A program made the translations under genes and the position numbers. 64,000 bases of DNA, from NCBI GenBank assembly GCA_963169455.1, contig CAUJDW010000162.1, positions 1-64,000 on the forward strand. The letters are read 5' to 3'. How positions within the stretch are numbered: position 1 is the stretch's first letter; the number at the start of each line of letters is the position of its first letter. Below are positions 45,317-54,317 of this stretch, piece by piece. A model generated the notes under the pieces. That model was not told the DNA's origin. It did no database searches and was given only the letters and a program-made list of their open reading frames with translations. The stretch is from Bacteroidota bacterium (GTDB lineage Bacteria > Bacteroidota > Bacteroidia > Chitinophagales > Saprospiraceae).

Positions 45317-45949
45317 CTAAAACCTTACTGGCTGAATAGCCCGGTTGGCAGGCAAATTCAGTATCTCTTCCAGCGCCATACCCGGTTGGTAGCCCTCAGG
45401 CGCTTCGTCAAAAACCAATTCATAAGGGATTGCCCCTAATGAGTCGTAGGTGAAAAAACAGAGGTTGCCGCCAAAGGCGATGGCGGTCATTTTTGCCATG
45501 CAGAATGCAAAAGCCTTTTCATCTTCATTCCAATATCTGGCGCCCAGGCCGCTGATCATGAAATAGCTCTCCCGAAAGGAGACTTTCAAGCCCCCTGGCA
45601 GGCTGAACTTTTCGAAGTCGGCGTTCATGACGACAGGCTCCTTGTGCCACACGGGTTTCCCTTTTTCGGTAAGGTCGTAATCACCTAAATGCAACACGTG
45701 GCTATTGGCCTGCCAAGCAGGTATTTCATCAAGGAAAGCAGGATTGCCCCCTATTCGGTGCTGAACGCCGTTCTCATCGATAATGAGGCCTTCCAGAAAA
45801 AAGCGAAGCGCTCTTTCATTTTTTTCACCGTGTTCGATGAAATGGCGAACATTCCGAAAGGACAGCTTTTGGTTGAATTGATCCAGGACGTTGAAAAGCG
45901 TCGTGGGCTGCTTCCGGTAATTACCAATAAAGATGGGGTCTGCGCCCAT
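45317..45949 (-). CDS. Protein of unknown function, 210 aa
   Basis: I do not recognise this protein. It has no signal peptide or membrane helix and a mixed alpha/beta composition with many aromatic residues (NSHVLHLGDYDLTEKGKPVW, SGLGARYWNEDEKAFAFCMA, FFTYDSLGAIPYELVFDEAP). The N-terminus MGADPIFIGNYRKQPTTLFN starts at a normal ATG. Composition is slightly more AT-rich than mqnC or punA. It lies 15 bp downstream of mqnC on the same strand and could be read through from it, but nothing ties it to menaquinone synthesis. Confidence 0.65.
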   Translation of the reverse strand: MGADPIFIGNYRKQPTTLFNVLDQFNQKLSFRNVRHFIEHGEKNERALRFFLEGLIIDENGVQHRIGGNPAFLDEIPAWQANSHVLHLGDYDLTEKGKPVWHKEPVVMNADFEKFSLPGGLKVSFRESYFMISGLGARYWNEDEKAFAFCMAKMTAIAFGGNLCFFTYDSLGAIPYELVFDEAPEGYQPGMALEEILNLPANRAIQPVRF

Positions 45950-45964
45950 GACTAGCCTGTTTTT

Positions 45965-47113
45965 CTAATCCACTATCATTTTCTCCCGGTCCAGCTGCTG
46001 CTGCAGGATGTTCTCCGGCAATTCGCGGTATTCGTACTGCTGGTTCCGAAGCTGGGGTGTGAAGCCGGCTTCGCGGATGGCGTCCTGAATGCCCTGAGCG
46101 GTGAAGCGGAAGCGGGCGCCGGCGGCGGAGACGACATTTTCCTCGATCATGATGGAGCCGAAGTCATTGGCTCCGGCGTGCAGGCAGAGTTGGGCCACCT
46201 GTTTGCCCACCGTCAGCCAGGAGGCCTGTATATTGGGAATATTGGGCAGCATGATGCGGCTCATGGCAATCATGCGCACGTACTCGTCGCCGGTGACGGT
46301 ATTGCGGGCGCGTTTGAGGCGCTTCAGGATGGTGTCCTCATCCTGGAACGGCCAGGGTATGAAGGCGATGAAGCCTTTGGCGCCTTCGGGTTTTTCGGAC
46401 TGCACCTGCCGCATAGCCACAAGGTGCTCCATGCGCTCGAGGTTGGTTTCGATATGCCCGAACATCATGGTGGCGGAAGTCGTCAGCCCGGTCTGGTGGG
46501 CGGCGCGCATGACGTCGAGCCACTCCTGGCCGCCACACTTGCCCTTGGAGATCAGTCGCCGCACCCGGTCGCTGAGTATCTCGGCGCCGGCCCCCGGCAG
46601 GGAATCCAGCCCGGCATCTTTCAGGGCGCGCAGCACCTCGATATGGGTGGATTTTTCCAGCTTGGTGATGTGGGCGATCTCGGGGGGCCCGAGGGCGTGC
46701 AGCTTGAGGCTGGGGTACAGCGCCTTGAGCTGCCGGAAGAGGTTGACGTAGAAATCGAGCCCCAGCTTGGGGTGGTGGCCGCCCTGCAGCAGCAACTGCT
46801 CGCCGCCGAAGGCGAAGAGCTCGTCGATCTTCTGTTTGTACTCCTCTATGGTGGTAATGTAGGATTCTTCGTGGCCCGGCCGCCGGTAGAAGTTGCAGAA
46901 CTTGCAGTTGGCGATACAGACGTTGGTCGTATTGGAGTTGCGGTCGATGATCCAGGTCACTACCCGGCCGGGCGCGTGGTGCTGGCGCAGGCTGTTGCCC
47001 ACATACATCAGCTCGGCCGTTGAAGCCTGCTCGAAAAGGAAGACGCCTTCTTCGGCGGAGAGAAATTCCAGGTTCAGGGCCCGGTGCAGCAAGTCATCAA
47101 CTGTCAGTTCCAT
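45965..47113 (-). CDS. mqnC: Cyclic dehypoxanthinyl futalosine synthase
   Basis: Radical-SAM enzyme of the futalosine route to menaquinone: cyclises dehypoxanthine futalosine. The 382-aa protein (start MELTVDDLLHRALNLEFLSA at 47113) has the radical-SAM cysteines C66, C70 and C73 in CIANCKFCNFY. It continues with GGEQLLLQGGHHPKLGLDFY, HALGPPEIAHITKLEK, GLDSLPGAGAEILSDRVRR, TTSATMMFGHIET and CLHAGANDFGSIMIEENVVS. These are typical of MqnC rather than MqnE. The open frame runs 30 codons further upstream, but a good promoter lies in that stretch. Implies that the organism makes menaquinone without the MenFDHCEB pathway. Confidence 0.95.
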   Translation of the reverse strand: MELTVDDLLHRALNLEFLSAEEGVFLFEQASTAELMYVGNSLRQHHAPGRVVTWIIDRNSNTTNVCIANCKFCNFYRRPGHEESYITTIEEYKQKIDELFAFGGEQLLLQGGHHPKLGLDFYVNLFRQLKALYPSLKLHALGPPEIAHITKLEKSTHIEVLRALKDAGLDSLPGAGAEILSDRVRRLISKGKCGGQEWLDVMRAAHQTGLTTSATMMFGHIETNLERMEHLVAMRQVQSEKPEGAKGFIAFIPWPFQDEDTILKRLKRARNTVTGDEYVRMIAMSRIMLPNIPNIQASWLTVGKQVAQLCLHAGANDFGSIMIEENVVSAAGARFRFTAQGIQDAIREAGFTPQLRNQQYEYRELPENILQQQLDREKMIVD

Positions 47114-47139
47114 CGGCTTTTTCTTTGTTTTAAGAGGAA

Positions 47140-47170
47140 CAAAGATAATCAAGGCTGGTTCAGCATTCAA
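47140..47170 (-). promoter_or_regulatory. Promoter of mqnC
   Basis: On the minus strand TTG (47170-47168) and TATCTTTG (47147-47140) are 20 bp apart, an exact match to the Bacteroidota -33/-7 arrangement. The -7 box lies 26 bp before the mqnC ATG. Confidence 0.65.
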
Positions 47171-47238
47171 CGATCGACCTTCCAAAAGATATTGAAAGTA
47201 CAAAATCCCGGCAAAAAGCCAGCTTTCGGCGCCCGCAC

Positions 47239-47269
47239 TTGCACAATCCCGGAAAAAGGCCTATATTTG
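47239..47269 (+). promoter_or_regulatory. Promoter of the rimP-nusA operon
   Basis: TTG (47239-47241) and TATATTTG (47262-47269) are 20 bp apart, an exact match to the Bacteroidota promoter. Transcription would start near 47276 and enter a leader that contains a small ORF and a hairpin before rimP. Confidence 0.65.
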
Positions 47270-47276
47270 CAGCAAC

Positions 47277-47321
47277 ATGAAAAAATCTCGAAAGAGGGAA
47301 CCCGCGGTTCCCTCTTTTTAA
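47277..47321 (+). CDS. Possible 14-aa leader peptide upstream of rimP
   Basis: ATG at 47277 opens MKKSRKREPAVPSF, ended by a TAA whose T is the last base of the terminator T-run. The peptide is very basic and its codons build both arms of the hairpin at 47291-47317. A ribosome translating it would prevent hairpin formation. The frame may be fortuitous; no protein homology can be judged at this size. Confidence 0.3.
   Translation: MKKSRKREPAVPSF
47291..47319 (+). terminator. Leader terminator/attenuator upstream of rimP
   Basis: AAAGAGGGAACC and GGTTCCCTCTTT form a perfect 12-bp stem around CGC, with five T at the end (47315-47319). It lies between a strong promoter (47239-47269) and the rimP start (47335), so it would stop transcription of the operon unless read through. 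Since the operon encodes NusA, feedback control of termination is a plausible role (inference). Confidence 0.7.
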
Positions 47322-47334
47322 TTGTACTAAGCAG

Positions 47335-47808
47335 GTGATAGAAGCTAAGATCGGATCCCTACTGGATGAGAAGTTTCAGGAAGAAGGTTTTACGGATTGT
47401 TTCCTCCTTGAAGTAAAGTTACACGCCAACCGCAAGCTCGACGTATTTATCGACAGCGACACCGGAGTCACCTTCGAAAAATGCCAAAGCATAAGCCGGC
47501 ATCTTGAAAAACACCTCGACGAAGAAGGCTGGCTGGGCGATTCCTACGTACTGGAAGTTTCGTCGCCGGGCGTGAGCCGCCCGCTGCAGCTACTCCGCCA
47601 ATACCCCCGCAACATCGGCCGCGTGCTGGAGGTCAGCCTCAAATCGGGCGGCAGCCAGAAGGGGGCACTGGTAGCTGTGGGGCCGCAAAGCATAACCCTG
47701 GAGGAAAAAATCCGCGTCAAGGAGGGCAAGAAAAAAACCACTCAGGTGGTGAGGTCGGACATTCCATTTGAGGACATAAAAAAAGCAGTAGTCAAAATTT
47801 CATTCTAA
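47335..47808 (+). CDS. rimP: Ribosome maturation factor RimP
   Basis: Helps 30S subunit maturation. The 157-aa protein shows FTDCFLLEVKLHANRKLDVF, GVTFEKCQSISRHLEKHLDE and SYVLEVSSPGVSRPL, with a C-terminal SH3-like domain (GALVAVGPQSITLEEKIRVK). The only reasonable start is a GTG at 47335, since no ATG or TTG lies between it and conserved sequence. The stop is followed 14 bp later by nusA, as in most bacterial rimP-nusA-infB operons. Confidence 0.93.
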   Translation: MIEAKIGSLLDEKFQEEGFTDCFLLEVKLHANRKLDVFIDSDTGVTFEKCQSISRHLEKHLDEEGWLGDSYVLEVSSPGVSRPLQLLRQYPRNIGRVLEVSLKSGGSQKGALVAVGPQSITLEEKIRVKEGKKKTTQVVRSDIPFEDIKKAVVKISF

Positions 47809-47822
47809 AAATCAGTTAAGCA

Positions 47823-49073
47823 ATGGTAAACCTGGTGGATACCTTCTCGGAATTTAAAGCCGGGAAAAATATAGACCGCCCGACCATGGTGCGGGTGCTG
47901 GAGGATGTGTTCCGCACCCTCATCCGCAAGAAGTTCGGGTCAGATGAAAACTTCGATGTGATCGTCAACACGACCAAGGGCGACCTCGAACTGTGGCGCG
48001 TGCGCGAGATTGTGCCCGACGGGGAAGTCACCGATGACCGCAGCCAGATTTCCATCTCCGAAGCCCTGGCCATCGATGAAGACTACGAGATCGGCGAGGA
48101 GTGCTACGAGCAGCTCCACCTGGAAGACTTCGGCCGCCGCGCCATCATGGCCGCCCGCCAGACGCTCATCTCCAGGATCATGGAGCTGGAAAAGGACGAG
48201 ATCTACCGCCGCTACAACGAAAGGGTGGGCGACCTCATCGTGGGCGAGGTGCACCAGATACTCAAGCGCGAACTGCTCATCCTGGACGATGCCACGGGCA
48301 ACGAACTGGTGCTGCCCCGCAACGAGATGATCAAGGGCGATTTCTTCCGCAAGGGCGATATGGTGCGCGGCGTCATCAAAAAGGTGGAAATGCGCAACAA
48401 CACCCCGGCGGTCATCATGTCCCGCACCGACAGCCTCTTCCTGGAAAAACTCCTGGAACAGGAAGTCCCGGAAATCGAAGACGGGCTGATCACCGTCAAA
48501 AAGATCGTCCGCATCCCCGGCGACCGCGCCAAGGTGGCCGTGGAATCCTACGACGACCGCATCGACCCGGTAGGCGCCTGCGTGGGCATGAAAGGCTCGC
48601 GCATCCACGGCATCGTCCGCGAACTGCGCAACGAGAACATCGACATCGTCAACTATACGAACAACCCCAGCCTGTTCATCCAGCGCGCCCTGACGCCGGC
48701 CAAGGTCACCTCCATCGAACTGCTGATGGAAGACCCCGAGCAACCCCGCGCCAATGTCTATCTGGAGCCCGAGCAGGTTTCCCTGGCCATCGGCAAAGGC
48801 GGCACCAATATCAAGCTGGCCAGCAAACTGACCGGCTTCGAGATCGACGTCTACCGCAACGCACAGGATGAGATCGAAATCGACGACGTCGACCTCGATG
48901 AATTCAAGGACGAGATCGATGAATGGGTCATCGACCAACTGAAATCCATCGGTTGCGATACCGCCCGCAGCGTGCTCAACCTCAGCAAGCCCGAACTGCT
49001 GCGCCGCACCGACCTGGAAGAAGAGACCGTAGACGAACTGCTCAATATCCTCGCAGCTGAGTTTGAAGACTGA
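47823..49073 (+). CDS. nusA: Transcription termination/antitermination factor NusA
   Basis: RNA-polymerase-binding elongation factor of 416 aa. The N-terminal domain starts VNLVDTFSEFKAGKNIDRPT. An S1 domain lies at about 130-200 (RVGDLIVGEVHQI, DFFRKGDMVRGVIKKVEMRN). KH1 and KH2 follow at about 225-345 (DRIDPVGACVGMKGSRIHGI, QVSLAIGKGGTNIKLASKLT). The C-terminus ends after one short helix-hairpin-helix region (SVLNLSKPELLRRTDLEEET), shorter than the E. coli protein (495 aa) but usual for Bacteroidota. It is co-directional with rimP and infB. Confidence 0.95.
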   Translation: MVNLVDTFSEFKAGKNIDRPTMVRVLEDVFRTLIRKKFGSDENFDVIVNTTKGDLELWRVREIVPDGEVTDDRSQISISEALAIDEDYEIGEECYEQLHLEDFGRRAIMAARQTLISRIMELEKDEIYRRYNERVGDLIVGEVHQILKRELLILDDATGNELVLPRNEMIKGDFFRKGDMVRGVIKKVEMRNNTPAVIMSRTDSLFLEKLLEQEVPEIEDGLITVKKIVRIPGDRAKVAVESYDDRIDPVGACVGMKGSRIHGIVRELRNENIDIVNYTNNPSLFIQRALTPAKVTSIELLMEDPEQPRANVYLEPEQVSLAIGKGGTNIKLASKLTGFEIDVYRNAQDEIEIDDVDLDEFKDEIDEWVIDQLKSIGCDTARSVLNLSKPELLRRTDLEEETVDELLNILAAEFED

Positions 49074-49135
49074 GGGGAAGCGGGCCCGGCTGTCCGGGGA
49101 ACTCTTTTCGGCTGCCCGTTGTTCGTTTGGGTGTG

Positions 49136-49160
49136 AAAAAGGGCCAAAAAGCCCGTTTTT
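49136..49160 (+). terminator. Terminator after nusA
   Basis: AAAAA-GGGC-caaaaa-GCCC-g-TTTTT: a GC stem extended by A:T pairs, 63 bp after the nusA stop. Together with the promoter just after it, this separates infB as its own transcription unit, with possible read-through from nusA. Confidence 0.6.
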
Positions 49161-49179
49161 CTTATTTTGCAAAGCATAG

Positions 49180-49212
49180 TTGCTGAATAGACAGCAAGAT
49201 AGCTTATCTTTG
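49180..49212 (+). promoter_or_regulatory. Promoter of infB
   Basis: TTG (49180-49182) and TATCTTTG (49205-49212) are 22 bp apart, close to the Bacteroidota arrangement. The leader to the infB ATG at 49408 would be about 190 nt, unusually long. It holds no gene I can see and may carry regulation. Confidence 0.5.
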
Positions 49213-49407
49213 CAGTGTTGTTCCGGACGCTGGGGCCAGCATAAGACGGAACTTTTCTGAAAAATTTGAATCTCGGTGGGCAAAAGCTCTCTGCAATCGC
49301 CTTTTTATTTTATTCATCCACAAAAGATAATAGAATATGTAAGGACTATTTCGCTAAAAGAAGCTTTTGCCTGTCTGCAAGCGTTGCTTAAGTACTAAAA
49401 CTTCATA

Positions 49408-52332
49408 ATGGAGAAACGTTTAGTTAAGATAGCAAAAGAGTTAAATGTGGGGACAACCACTATTGTTGAGCACCTCCTCAAGAGTGGTTTCGAGATTGAG
49501 AACAAGCCGACCGCGAAAGTCACCGATGAAATGTACGCGGAGCTGCTCAAGGAGTTCCAGAAGTCCATTGCTATCAAAGAACAGGCCGACCAATTGATCA
49601 TCGGCAGCCGCCCCGCCACTGTTGCAACTCCGGCAAAAAAGGAAAAGCAGGATATCTTTTCTTCCTCCCGCTCCGAGGAACTCGCCCGGCACAAGGTGGA
49701 GAAGCCCGCTCCGCGGCCGGAAAGCAAGGAAGCGGAACCGCACGGCAATGGCAAGGAAGCCGTCGAAGAAGAAAGCCACCGGCCTCAGCACCGGCTCAAA
49801 GTACTGGGTAAGATCGACCTGGAAAGCCGCCTGAAGCCGAAAAAAGACGGGCAACCTGCCGAAGTGGAAGCGCCTGCTCCCAAGCCGGAGCCCAAAGCGG
49901 AAGCACCCGCAGCCAAGCCGGAACCCAAAGCGGAAAAACCTGCGCAACCCGCCGGGGAAGCGAAGCCCGAGATGCCGCCTGCCAAAGAAACGGCTCCGGT
50001 AAAAGAAGAAGCGCCCGCCGAAGAAAAAATACCGGCGCCCGCCGCAGAGAAACCTAAAGAAGAACAACCTAAGGAGGATACCCTGGTCCGCGCCGAAGCC
50101 CCCGAACTCCGGGGCCTGAAAATCCTCGGCAAAATCGATACCGATAAGCTGGAGCGCCCAAAGCGCAAGAAGAAAAAGGAAAAGGACAAAAAAGAAGCCA
50201 AACCGGCTGCCGAAGAAAAGCCGAAAAAGCCGAAAGTAGCCGGCGAGGCGCCCCCGGCAAAGCCGGAAACCGATGAAGAGGGCTTGCGCAAAAAGCGCAA
50301 GCGCAAGCGCAAAAAGGTCGCCGCCACATCCGATGGAGCAGGCAGGGCAGGCGCAGCAGTTGGCAGAAACCGCAGCGCAGGCGGGGAAGATGCAGAAAAA
50401 GAGGTTTCCCAAAGAGAGATCGAAGAAAAGATCAGGGCCACCATGGCCCGCCTGTCGGGCGGCGGTAAAAAGAAACGCCAGAAAATGCGCCGCGACAACC
50501 GCGAACGCCTGCGCGAACGCCAGGAACTGCGCGAGCAGGAAATGCATTCCGACAAAATACAGGTGACGGAATTCATCTCGGTGCAGGAACTGGCCAACCT
50601 GATGAGCGTTCCGGTTGCCGACGTCATCACCACCTGCCTCAACCTGGGCGTCATCGTCTCCATCAACCAGCGCCTCGATGCCGAAATCATCGAACTGCTG
50701 GTCGAAGAATTCGGCCACGAAGTGGAATTCATCAGCGTCGGCGAAGAAGCCGAAGAAGAGGAAGAAATCATCGACGCCCCGGAAGACCTCGAAGCCCGCG
50801 CGCCCATCGTCACCGTCATGGGCCACGTCGACCACGGTAAAACGTCTCTGCTGGACTATATCCGCAAAGCCAACGTCGTATCCGGTGAGGCCGGGGGCAT
50901 CACCCAGCACATCGGCGCCTACGAAGTGGTGATGGACAAGGCTAAGGATTACAAAAAGATCACCTTCCTCGACACCCCCGGCCACGAGGCCTTCACCGCT
51001 ATGCGCGCCCGCGGCGCCAAGGTGACGGACATCGCCGTGATCATCGTCGCTGCCGACGACAACATCATGCCGCAAACCAAAGAGGCCATCAGCCACGCGC
51101 AGGCCGCCGGCGTGCCCATCGTATTCGCCATCAACAAAATCGACAAACCGGGCGCGGCGCCCGAACGGATCAAACAGGAACTGGCCTCCATGAACTTCCT
51201 CGTCGAAGAATGGGGCGGCAAATACCAGTCGCAGGATATCTCCGCAAAAACGGGGGTGGGCATCGACGAACTGCTGGAAAAAATCCTGCTCGAAGCCGAA
51301 ATCCTCGAACTGAAGGCCAACCCGAAACGCAACGCCCTGGGCACCGTCATCGAAGCCTCCCTCGACAAGGGCCGTGGTTATGTGGCCAAAATGCTGGTGC
51401 AAACCGGCACCCTGAAAATCGGCGACCCCGTAGTGGCCGGTGAACATTCTGGCAAGGTCAAGGCCATGTTCAACGAACGCGGCAAACGCGTCAAGGAGGC
51501 CGGGCCGTCCACGCCGGTGCTGGTGCTCGGCCTGAGCGGCGCTCCCCAGGCCGGCGAACGCTTCAAAGTAGAAGAAAACGAGCAGGACGCCCGCCAGATC
51601 GCCTCCAAACGCGCCCAGATACTGCGCGAACAGGCCAACCGCGCCACCAAGCGCATCAGCCTCGACGAAATCGGGCGCCGCCTCGCGCTGGGCAACTTCC
51701 AGGAACTCAACCTCATCGTCAAGGGCGACGTGGACGGCTCCGTGGAGGCCCTGTCCGACTCCCTGATCAAACAATCGATCGAATCCGTACAGGTAAACGT
51801 CATCCATAAGGCTGTCGGCCAGATCATCGAATCCGACGTCCTGCTCGCCTCAGCTTCCGACGCCATCATCATCGGCTTCCAGGTGCGCCCCTCCCTCGCC
51901 GCCCGCAAACTGGCGGAGCGCGAAGGGGTGCAGATCAAAATGTATTCGATCATCTACGAAGCGATCGAAGAAATCCGGGCCGCTATCGAAGGCATGCTCG
52001 AACCGACCAAAGAGGAGAAGATCGTCGGACAAATGGAAGTCCGCGAAGTGTACAAGATCAGCAAAGTGGGCACCGTTGCCGGCTGCTACATGCAGGAAGG
52101 CAGGATTGCCCGCAACACCAATATCCGCCTGATCCGCGACGGCATCGTCATCTTCCCCACCCGCGAAGGGCAAATGGCGGAAATCGCCTCGCTCAAACGC
52201 TTCAAAGAGGATGTGCGCGAAGTGAAGGCCGGCCTGGAATGCGGCCTGTCCATCAAAAACTTCAACGACATCAAAGTCGGTGACGTGATCGAAGGCTACG
52301 AAATCATCGAGATAAAACGGAAACTCGATTAA
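49408..52332 (+). CDS. infB: Translation initiation factor IF-2
   Basis: GTPase that positions initiator tRNA on the 30S subunit. The 974-aa protein has an IF2_N-type start ([20 protein letters not shown]). A long low-complexity Pro/Glu/Ala/Lys-rich linker spans residues about 85-330. A second IF2_N module follows ([20 protein letters not shown]), then the G domain from about residue 470: G1 [34 protein letters not shown] and NKIDKP. Domains II-IV end with [17 protein letters not shown]. The charged linker is the fast-evolving part and encodes several [16 protein letters not shown] repeats. Confidence 0.97.
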   Translation: MEKRLVKIAKELNVGTTTIVEHLLKSGFEIENKPTAKVTDEMYAELLKEFQKSIAIKEQADQLIIGSRPATVATPAKKEKQDIFSSSRSEELARHKVEKPAPRPESKEAEPHGNGKEAVEEESHRPQHRLKVLGKIDLESRLKPKKDGQPAEVEAPAPKPEPKAEAPAAKPEPKAEKPAQPAGEAKPEMPPAKETAPVKEEAPAEEKIPAPAAEKPKEEQPKEDTLVRAEAPELRGLKILGKIDTDKLERPKRKKKKEKDKKEAKPAAEEKPKKPKVAGEAPPAKPETDEEGLRKKRKRKRKKVAATSDGAGRAGAAVGRNRSAGGEDAEKEVSQREIEEKIRATMARLSGGGKKKRQKMRRDNRERLRERQELREQEMHSDKIQVTEFISVQELANLMSVPVADVITTCLNLGVIVSINQRLDAEIIELLVEEFGHEVEFISVGEEAEEEEEIIDAPEDLEARAPIVTVMGHVDHGKTSLLDYIRKANVVSGEAGGITQHIGAYEVVMDKAKDYKKITFLDTPGHEAFTAMRARGAKVTDIAVIIVAADDNIMPQTKEAISHAQAAGVPIVFAINKIDKPGAAPERIKQELASMNFLVEEWGGKYQSQDISAKTGVGIDELLEKILLEAEILELKANPKRNALGTVIEASLDKGRGYVAKMLVQTGTLKIGDPVVAGEHSGKVKAMFNERGKRVKEAGPSTPVLVLGLSGAPQAGERFKVEENEQDARQIASKRAQILREQANRATKRISLDEIGRRLALGNFQELNLIVKGDVDGSVEALSDSLIKQSIESVQVNVIHKAVGQIIESDVLLASASDAIIIGFQVRPSLAARKLAEREGVQIKMYSIIYEAIEEIRAAIEGMLEPTKEEKIVGQMEVREVYKISKVGTVAGCYMQEGRIARNTNIRLIRDGIVIFPTREGQMAEIASLKRFKEDVREVKAGLECGLSIKNFNDIKVGDVIEGYEIIEIKRKLD

Positions 52333-52414
52333 ACGACGGGAAACAGGCCGGGGTGTCCCGGAAGATGAAGCCTGAAAACTATAGGCTTGCGAAGGAGCTT
52401 CGTTCTCCGCTGCG

Positions 52415-52864
52415 CTAGTTCCGCCCACCACGCCCTGCACGTGCACCGGACGGGCTGAGGATACGGCTCTGGGTGCGCAGCATCTGGCCGCTGCCTTGTC
52501 CTTTACCGGGTGCGTATCCTTTCTGCGAACCTTGCCCGTTTTTAAAACCTTGTCCCTGCCCCTGCCCTTCTGCTTTCCGGGTGGCGCCTTTCTTACCGTT
52601 GTAAGCCTTTTGGTTCTTTTTTATCTTGCGGCACTCATTTTTCGAGAGCTGGCCGTCGCCATTGCCGTCAAACCGGGCGAAGTTGCCGTTTCGGCATTCG
52701 CTTTGGGAGATTACCCCGCCACCATTCTGATCGCATTGGGCAAAGCGTGGGCCTTTGCCGGATTGCTGGCCATTCTGGGCATTTGCAGCGCCTGCCGAGA
52801 AAAAGAGCGCAAACCCCAGAACCAGTAAGAAGCCGTTCCATTTCATATTGATTGCCGATTTCAT
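52415..52864 (-). CDS. Small secreted EF-hand protein
   Basis: Predicted exported protein of 149 aa with a signal peptide (WNGFLLVLGFALFFSAGAANA). It has two EF-hand-like loops, FAQCDQNGGGVISQSECRNG and FARFDGNGDGQLSKNECRKI; the second fits DxNxDGxLxxxE well and the first is degenerate. A Gly/Gln/Lys-rich tail follows (AEGQGQGQGFKNGQGSQKGY). Cysteines in both loops are unusual for EF-hands. Divergent from the DUF2202-sigma factor operon 384 bp away, and its composition resembles the DUF2202 tail, so the two may work together. A second ATG six codons in is an alternative start. Confidence 0.78.
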   Translation of the reverse strand: MKSAINMKWNGFLLVLGFALFFSAGAANAQNGQQSGKGPRFAQCDQNGGGVISQSECRNGNFARFDGNGDGQLSKNECRKIKKNQKAYNGKKGATRKAEGQGQGQGFKNGQGSQKGYAPGKGQGSGQMLRTQSRILSPSGARAGRGGRN

Positions 52865-52980
52865 GATCCTGGTTTTTTAATAGTTTTGAATCTGTTGTCA
52901 CCCCTTACTACGCAGGGCCGGAAATTTTCTTTCACCCTGAAAAAAATGCTCATTTAAACCTCATACGCCGTCCTGGAAAT

Positions 52981-53030
52981 GTCACGGGGTGGCTGAACTA
53001 TGACAAGATCAAAGCGAGCCACCCCGTGAC
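52981..53030 (+). repeat. 50-bp palindromic element, copy 3
   Basis: Arms GTCACGGGGTGGCT and AGCCACCCCGTGAC pair perfectly around a core containing AAGATCAAAGCG. Same length as copies 1 and 2. It lies in the 384-bp gap between the divergent EF-hand and DUF2202 genes; the rest of that gap shows no gene. Confidence 0.88.
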
Positions 53031-53248
53031 TTCCTTTCAAGCCTGGCGAGAAAGCCAGTACACAATTAGAACTTCTGGGAAATCACCCTGGCTGGAACCT
53101 GAAAAGCACGATACCCTCAACACTCTGATAATCAACCCGTTGCTGCTTCGTCTTTTTTTAGTAAAAAAATCCGGGGAAGTGAAAGAAAAATCAAAGGGCC
53201 GCGTAGTAAGGGTGAACAGACAATCATTCTTCACTAAAAGTTATAGTC

Positions 53249-54274
53249 ATGAAAAGTCAAATGATAAGATGGTTCGGCAGCATCACTTTACTGGCCGTTT
53301 TCGCTCTTCTTTTTGCACAATGCGAAAAAGCGGAAAGCCAGGCTATGGATGATGGCCCCGGCGCGGCAGTGATTTCGGAACGCAGCCTTGCAGCCGGCCC
53401 GGTAGATATATGCAGTTGCCTGACGGCCAATTTCGGCATTCAGGAATTGTCAGATGCAGAAGAAGCCGCCCTTTTGTTCATGCGGGAAGAGGAGAAACTC
53501 GCCCGGGACGCCCATTCCGCTTTGTATGAGCAGTGGCAGTCGCCGGCCTTTGCCAATATCGGGCGTTCCGAACAACGGCACATGGACGCCATGCTCTGCC
53601 TGATCAATAAATATGAACTGGATGACCCGGTGGGCGAAAATGGCAAAGGCGTATTCCAGAATGCTACTTTGCAGGAAATGTACAATACCCTGACGGCCCA
53701 GGGCGCTCAAAGCCTCAAGGACGCCCTCGCTGTAGGCGCCACCATAGAGGACGCTGATATCTCTGGCCTGGAAGCGTACCTGGATGACCCCGCCATCGAC
53801 AATGAAGATATCCAGGCTGCGTTCCGGGAACTGGCCAGGGGCTCCCGCAATCACCTGCGGGCCTTTTTCCGCCAGCTCGACAGGCTGGGCGAATCCTACG
53901 AACCGCAGTATCTCAGCCCGGAAGATTTCGAATACATCATCAGCACCGCACAGGAAAAAGGCAACGCCATCTGCGGAACCTGCCCCGGCGGCGGGCAGGG
54001 CAATGGGAACGGACAGGGCAATGGCACAGGCATCTGTGACGGCAGCGGCCCCCATGGCAACGGCGGGCAGGGTAATGGCCAGGGCGGCAATGGCAACTGT
54101 GATGGTACGGGCCCCCATGGTAATGGCAATAATGGAGGCAATGGTAATGGTAACGGTAATGGCAATAATGGAGGCAATGGAAATGGCAACAATAACGGCG
54201 GAGGCAACGGCAATGGAAATGGAGGCAATAACGGAGGCAATGGCAACGGCGGAGGCAACGGCAGAGGCAACTAG
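53249..54274 (+). CDS. DUF2202 lipoprotein with Asn/Gly-rich C-terminal tail
   Basis: Exported lipoprotein of 341 aa (signal MIRWFGSITLLAVFALLFAQC). The DUF2202 domain (about residues 60-240) is ferritin-like and helical: LSDAEEAALLFMREEEKLAR, DAHSALYEQW, NIGRSEQRHMDAMLCLINKY and SRNHLRAFFRQLDRLGESYE supply Glu and His residues in the pattern of a di-metal site. From about residue 245 a tail of 95 residues is almost only Gly and Asn (GNGNGNGNNGGNGNGNNNGG), with two DGxGPHGNG segments and a few Cys. It is followed 43 bp later by an ECF sigma factor. A role in metal or redox stress at the envelope is inference. Confidence 0.83.
   Translation: MKSQMIRWFGSITLLAVFALLFAQCEKAESQAMDDGPGAAVISERSLAAGPVDICSCLTANFGIQELSDAEEAALLFMREEEKLARDAHSALYEQWQSPAFANIGRSEQRHMDAMLCLINKYELDDPVGENGKGVFQNATLQEMYNTLTAQGAQSLKDALAVGATIEDADISGLEAYLDDPAIDNEDIQAAFRELARGSRNHLRAFFRQLDRLGESYEPQYLSPEDFEYIISTAQEKGNAICGTCPGGGQGNGNGQGNGTGICDGSGPHGNGGQGNGQGGNGNCDGTGPHGNGNNGGNGNGNGNGNNGGNGNGNNNGGGNGNGNGGNNGGNGNGGGNGRGN
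54000..54272 (+). repeat. Low-complexity GGCAAT/GGNAAY-type coding repeat
   Basis: The 3' third of the DUF2202 gene is built from degenerate six-base units encoding Gly-Asn (GGCAATGGAAATGG, GGCAACGGCGGAGG). Such tracts expand and contract easily, so tail length probably varies between strains. Confidence 0.8.
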
Positions 54275-54317
54275 TGCGGTTTTATAATTACTTTACCCCG
54301 TCCGATGCAGAAGAACC

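Noticed and set aside
47084..47338. 84-codon plus-strand frame upstream of rimP
   Set aside because: It runs through the mqnC start region and promoter sequences and has no family resemblance; only the 14-codon leader after the promoter is considered.
49441..51807. Long open frame of nearly 790 codons on the strand opposite infB
   Set aside because: It mirrors the codon bias of IF-2 (third-position G/C), gives low-complexity protein without family motifs, and infB is certain.
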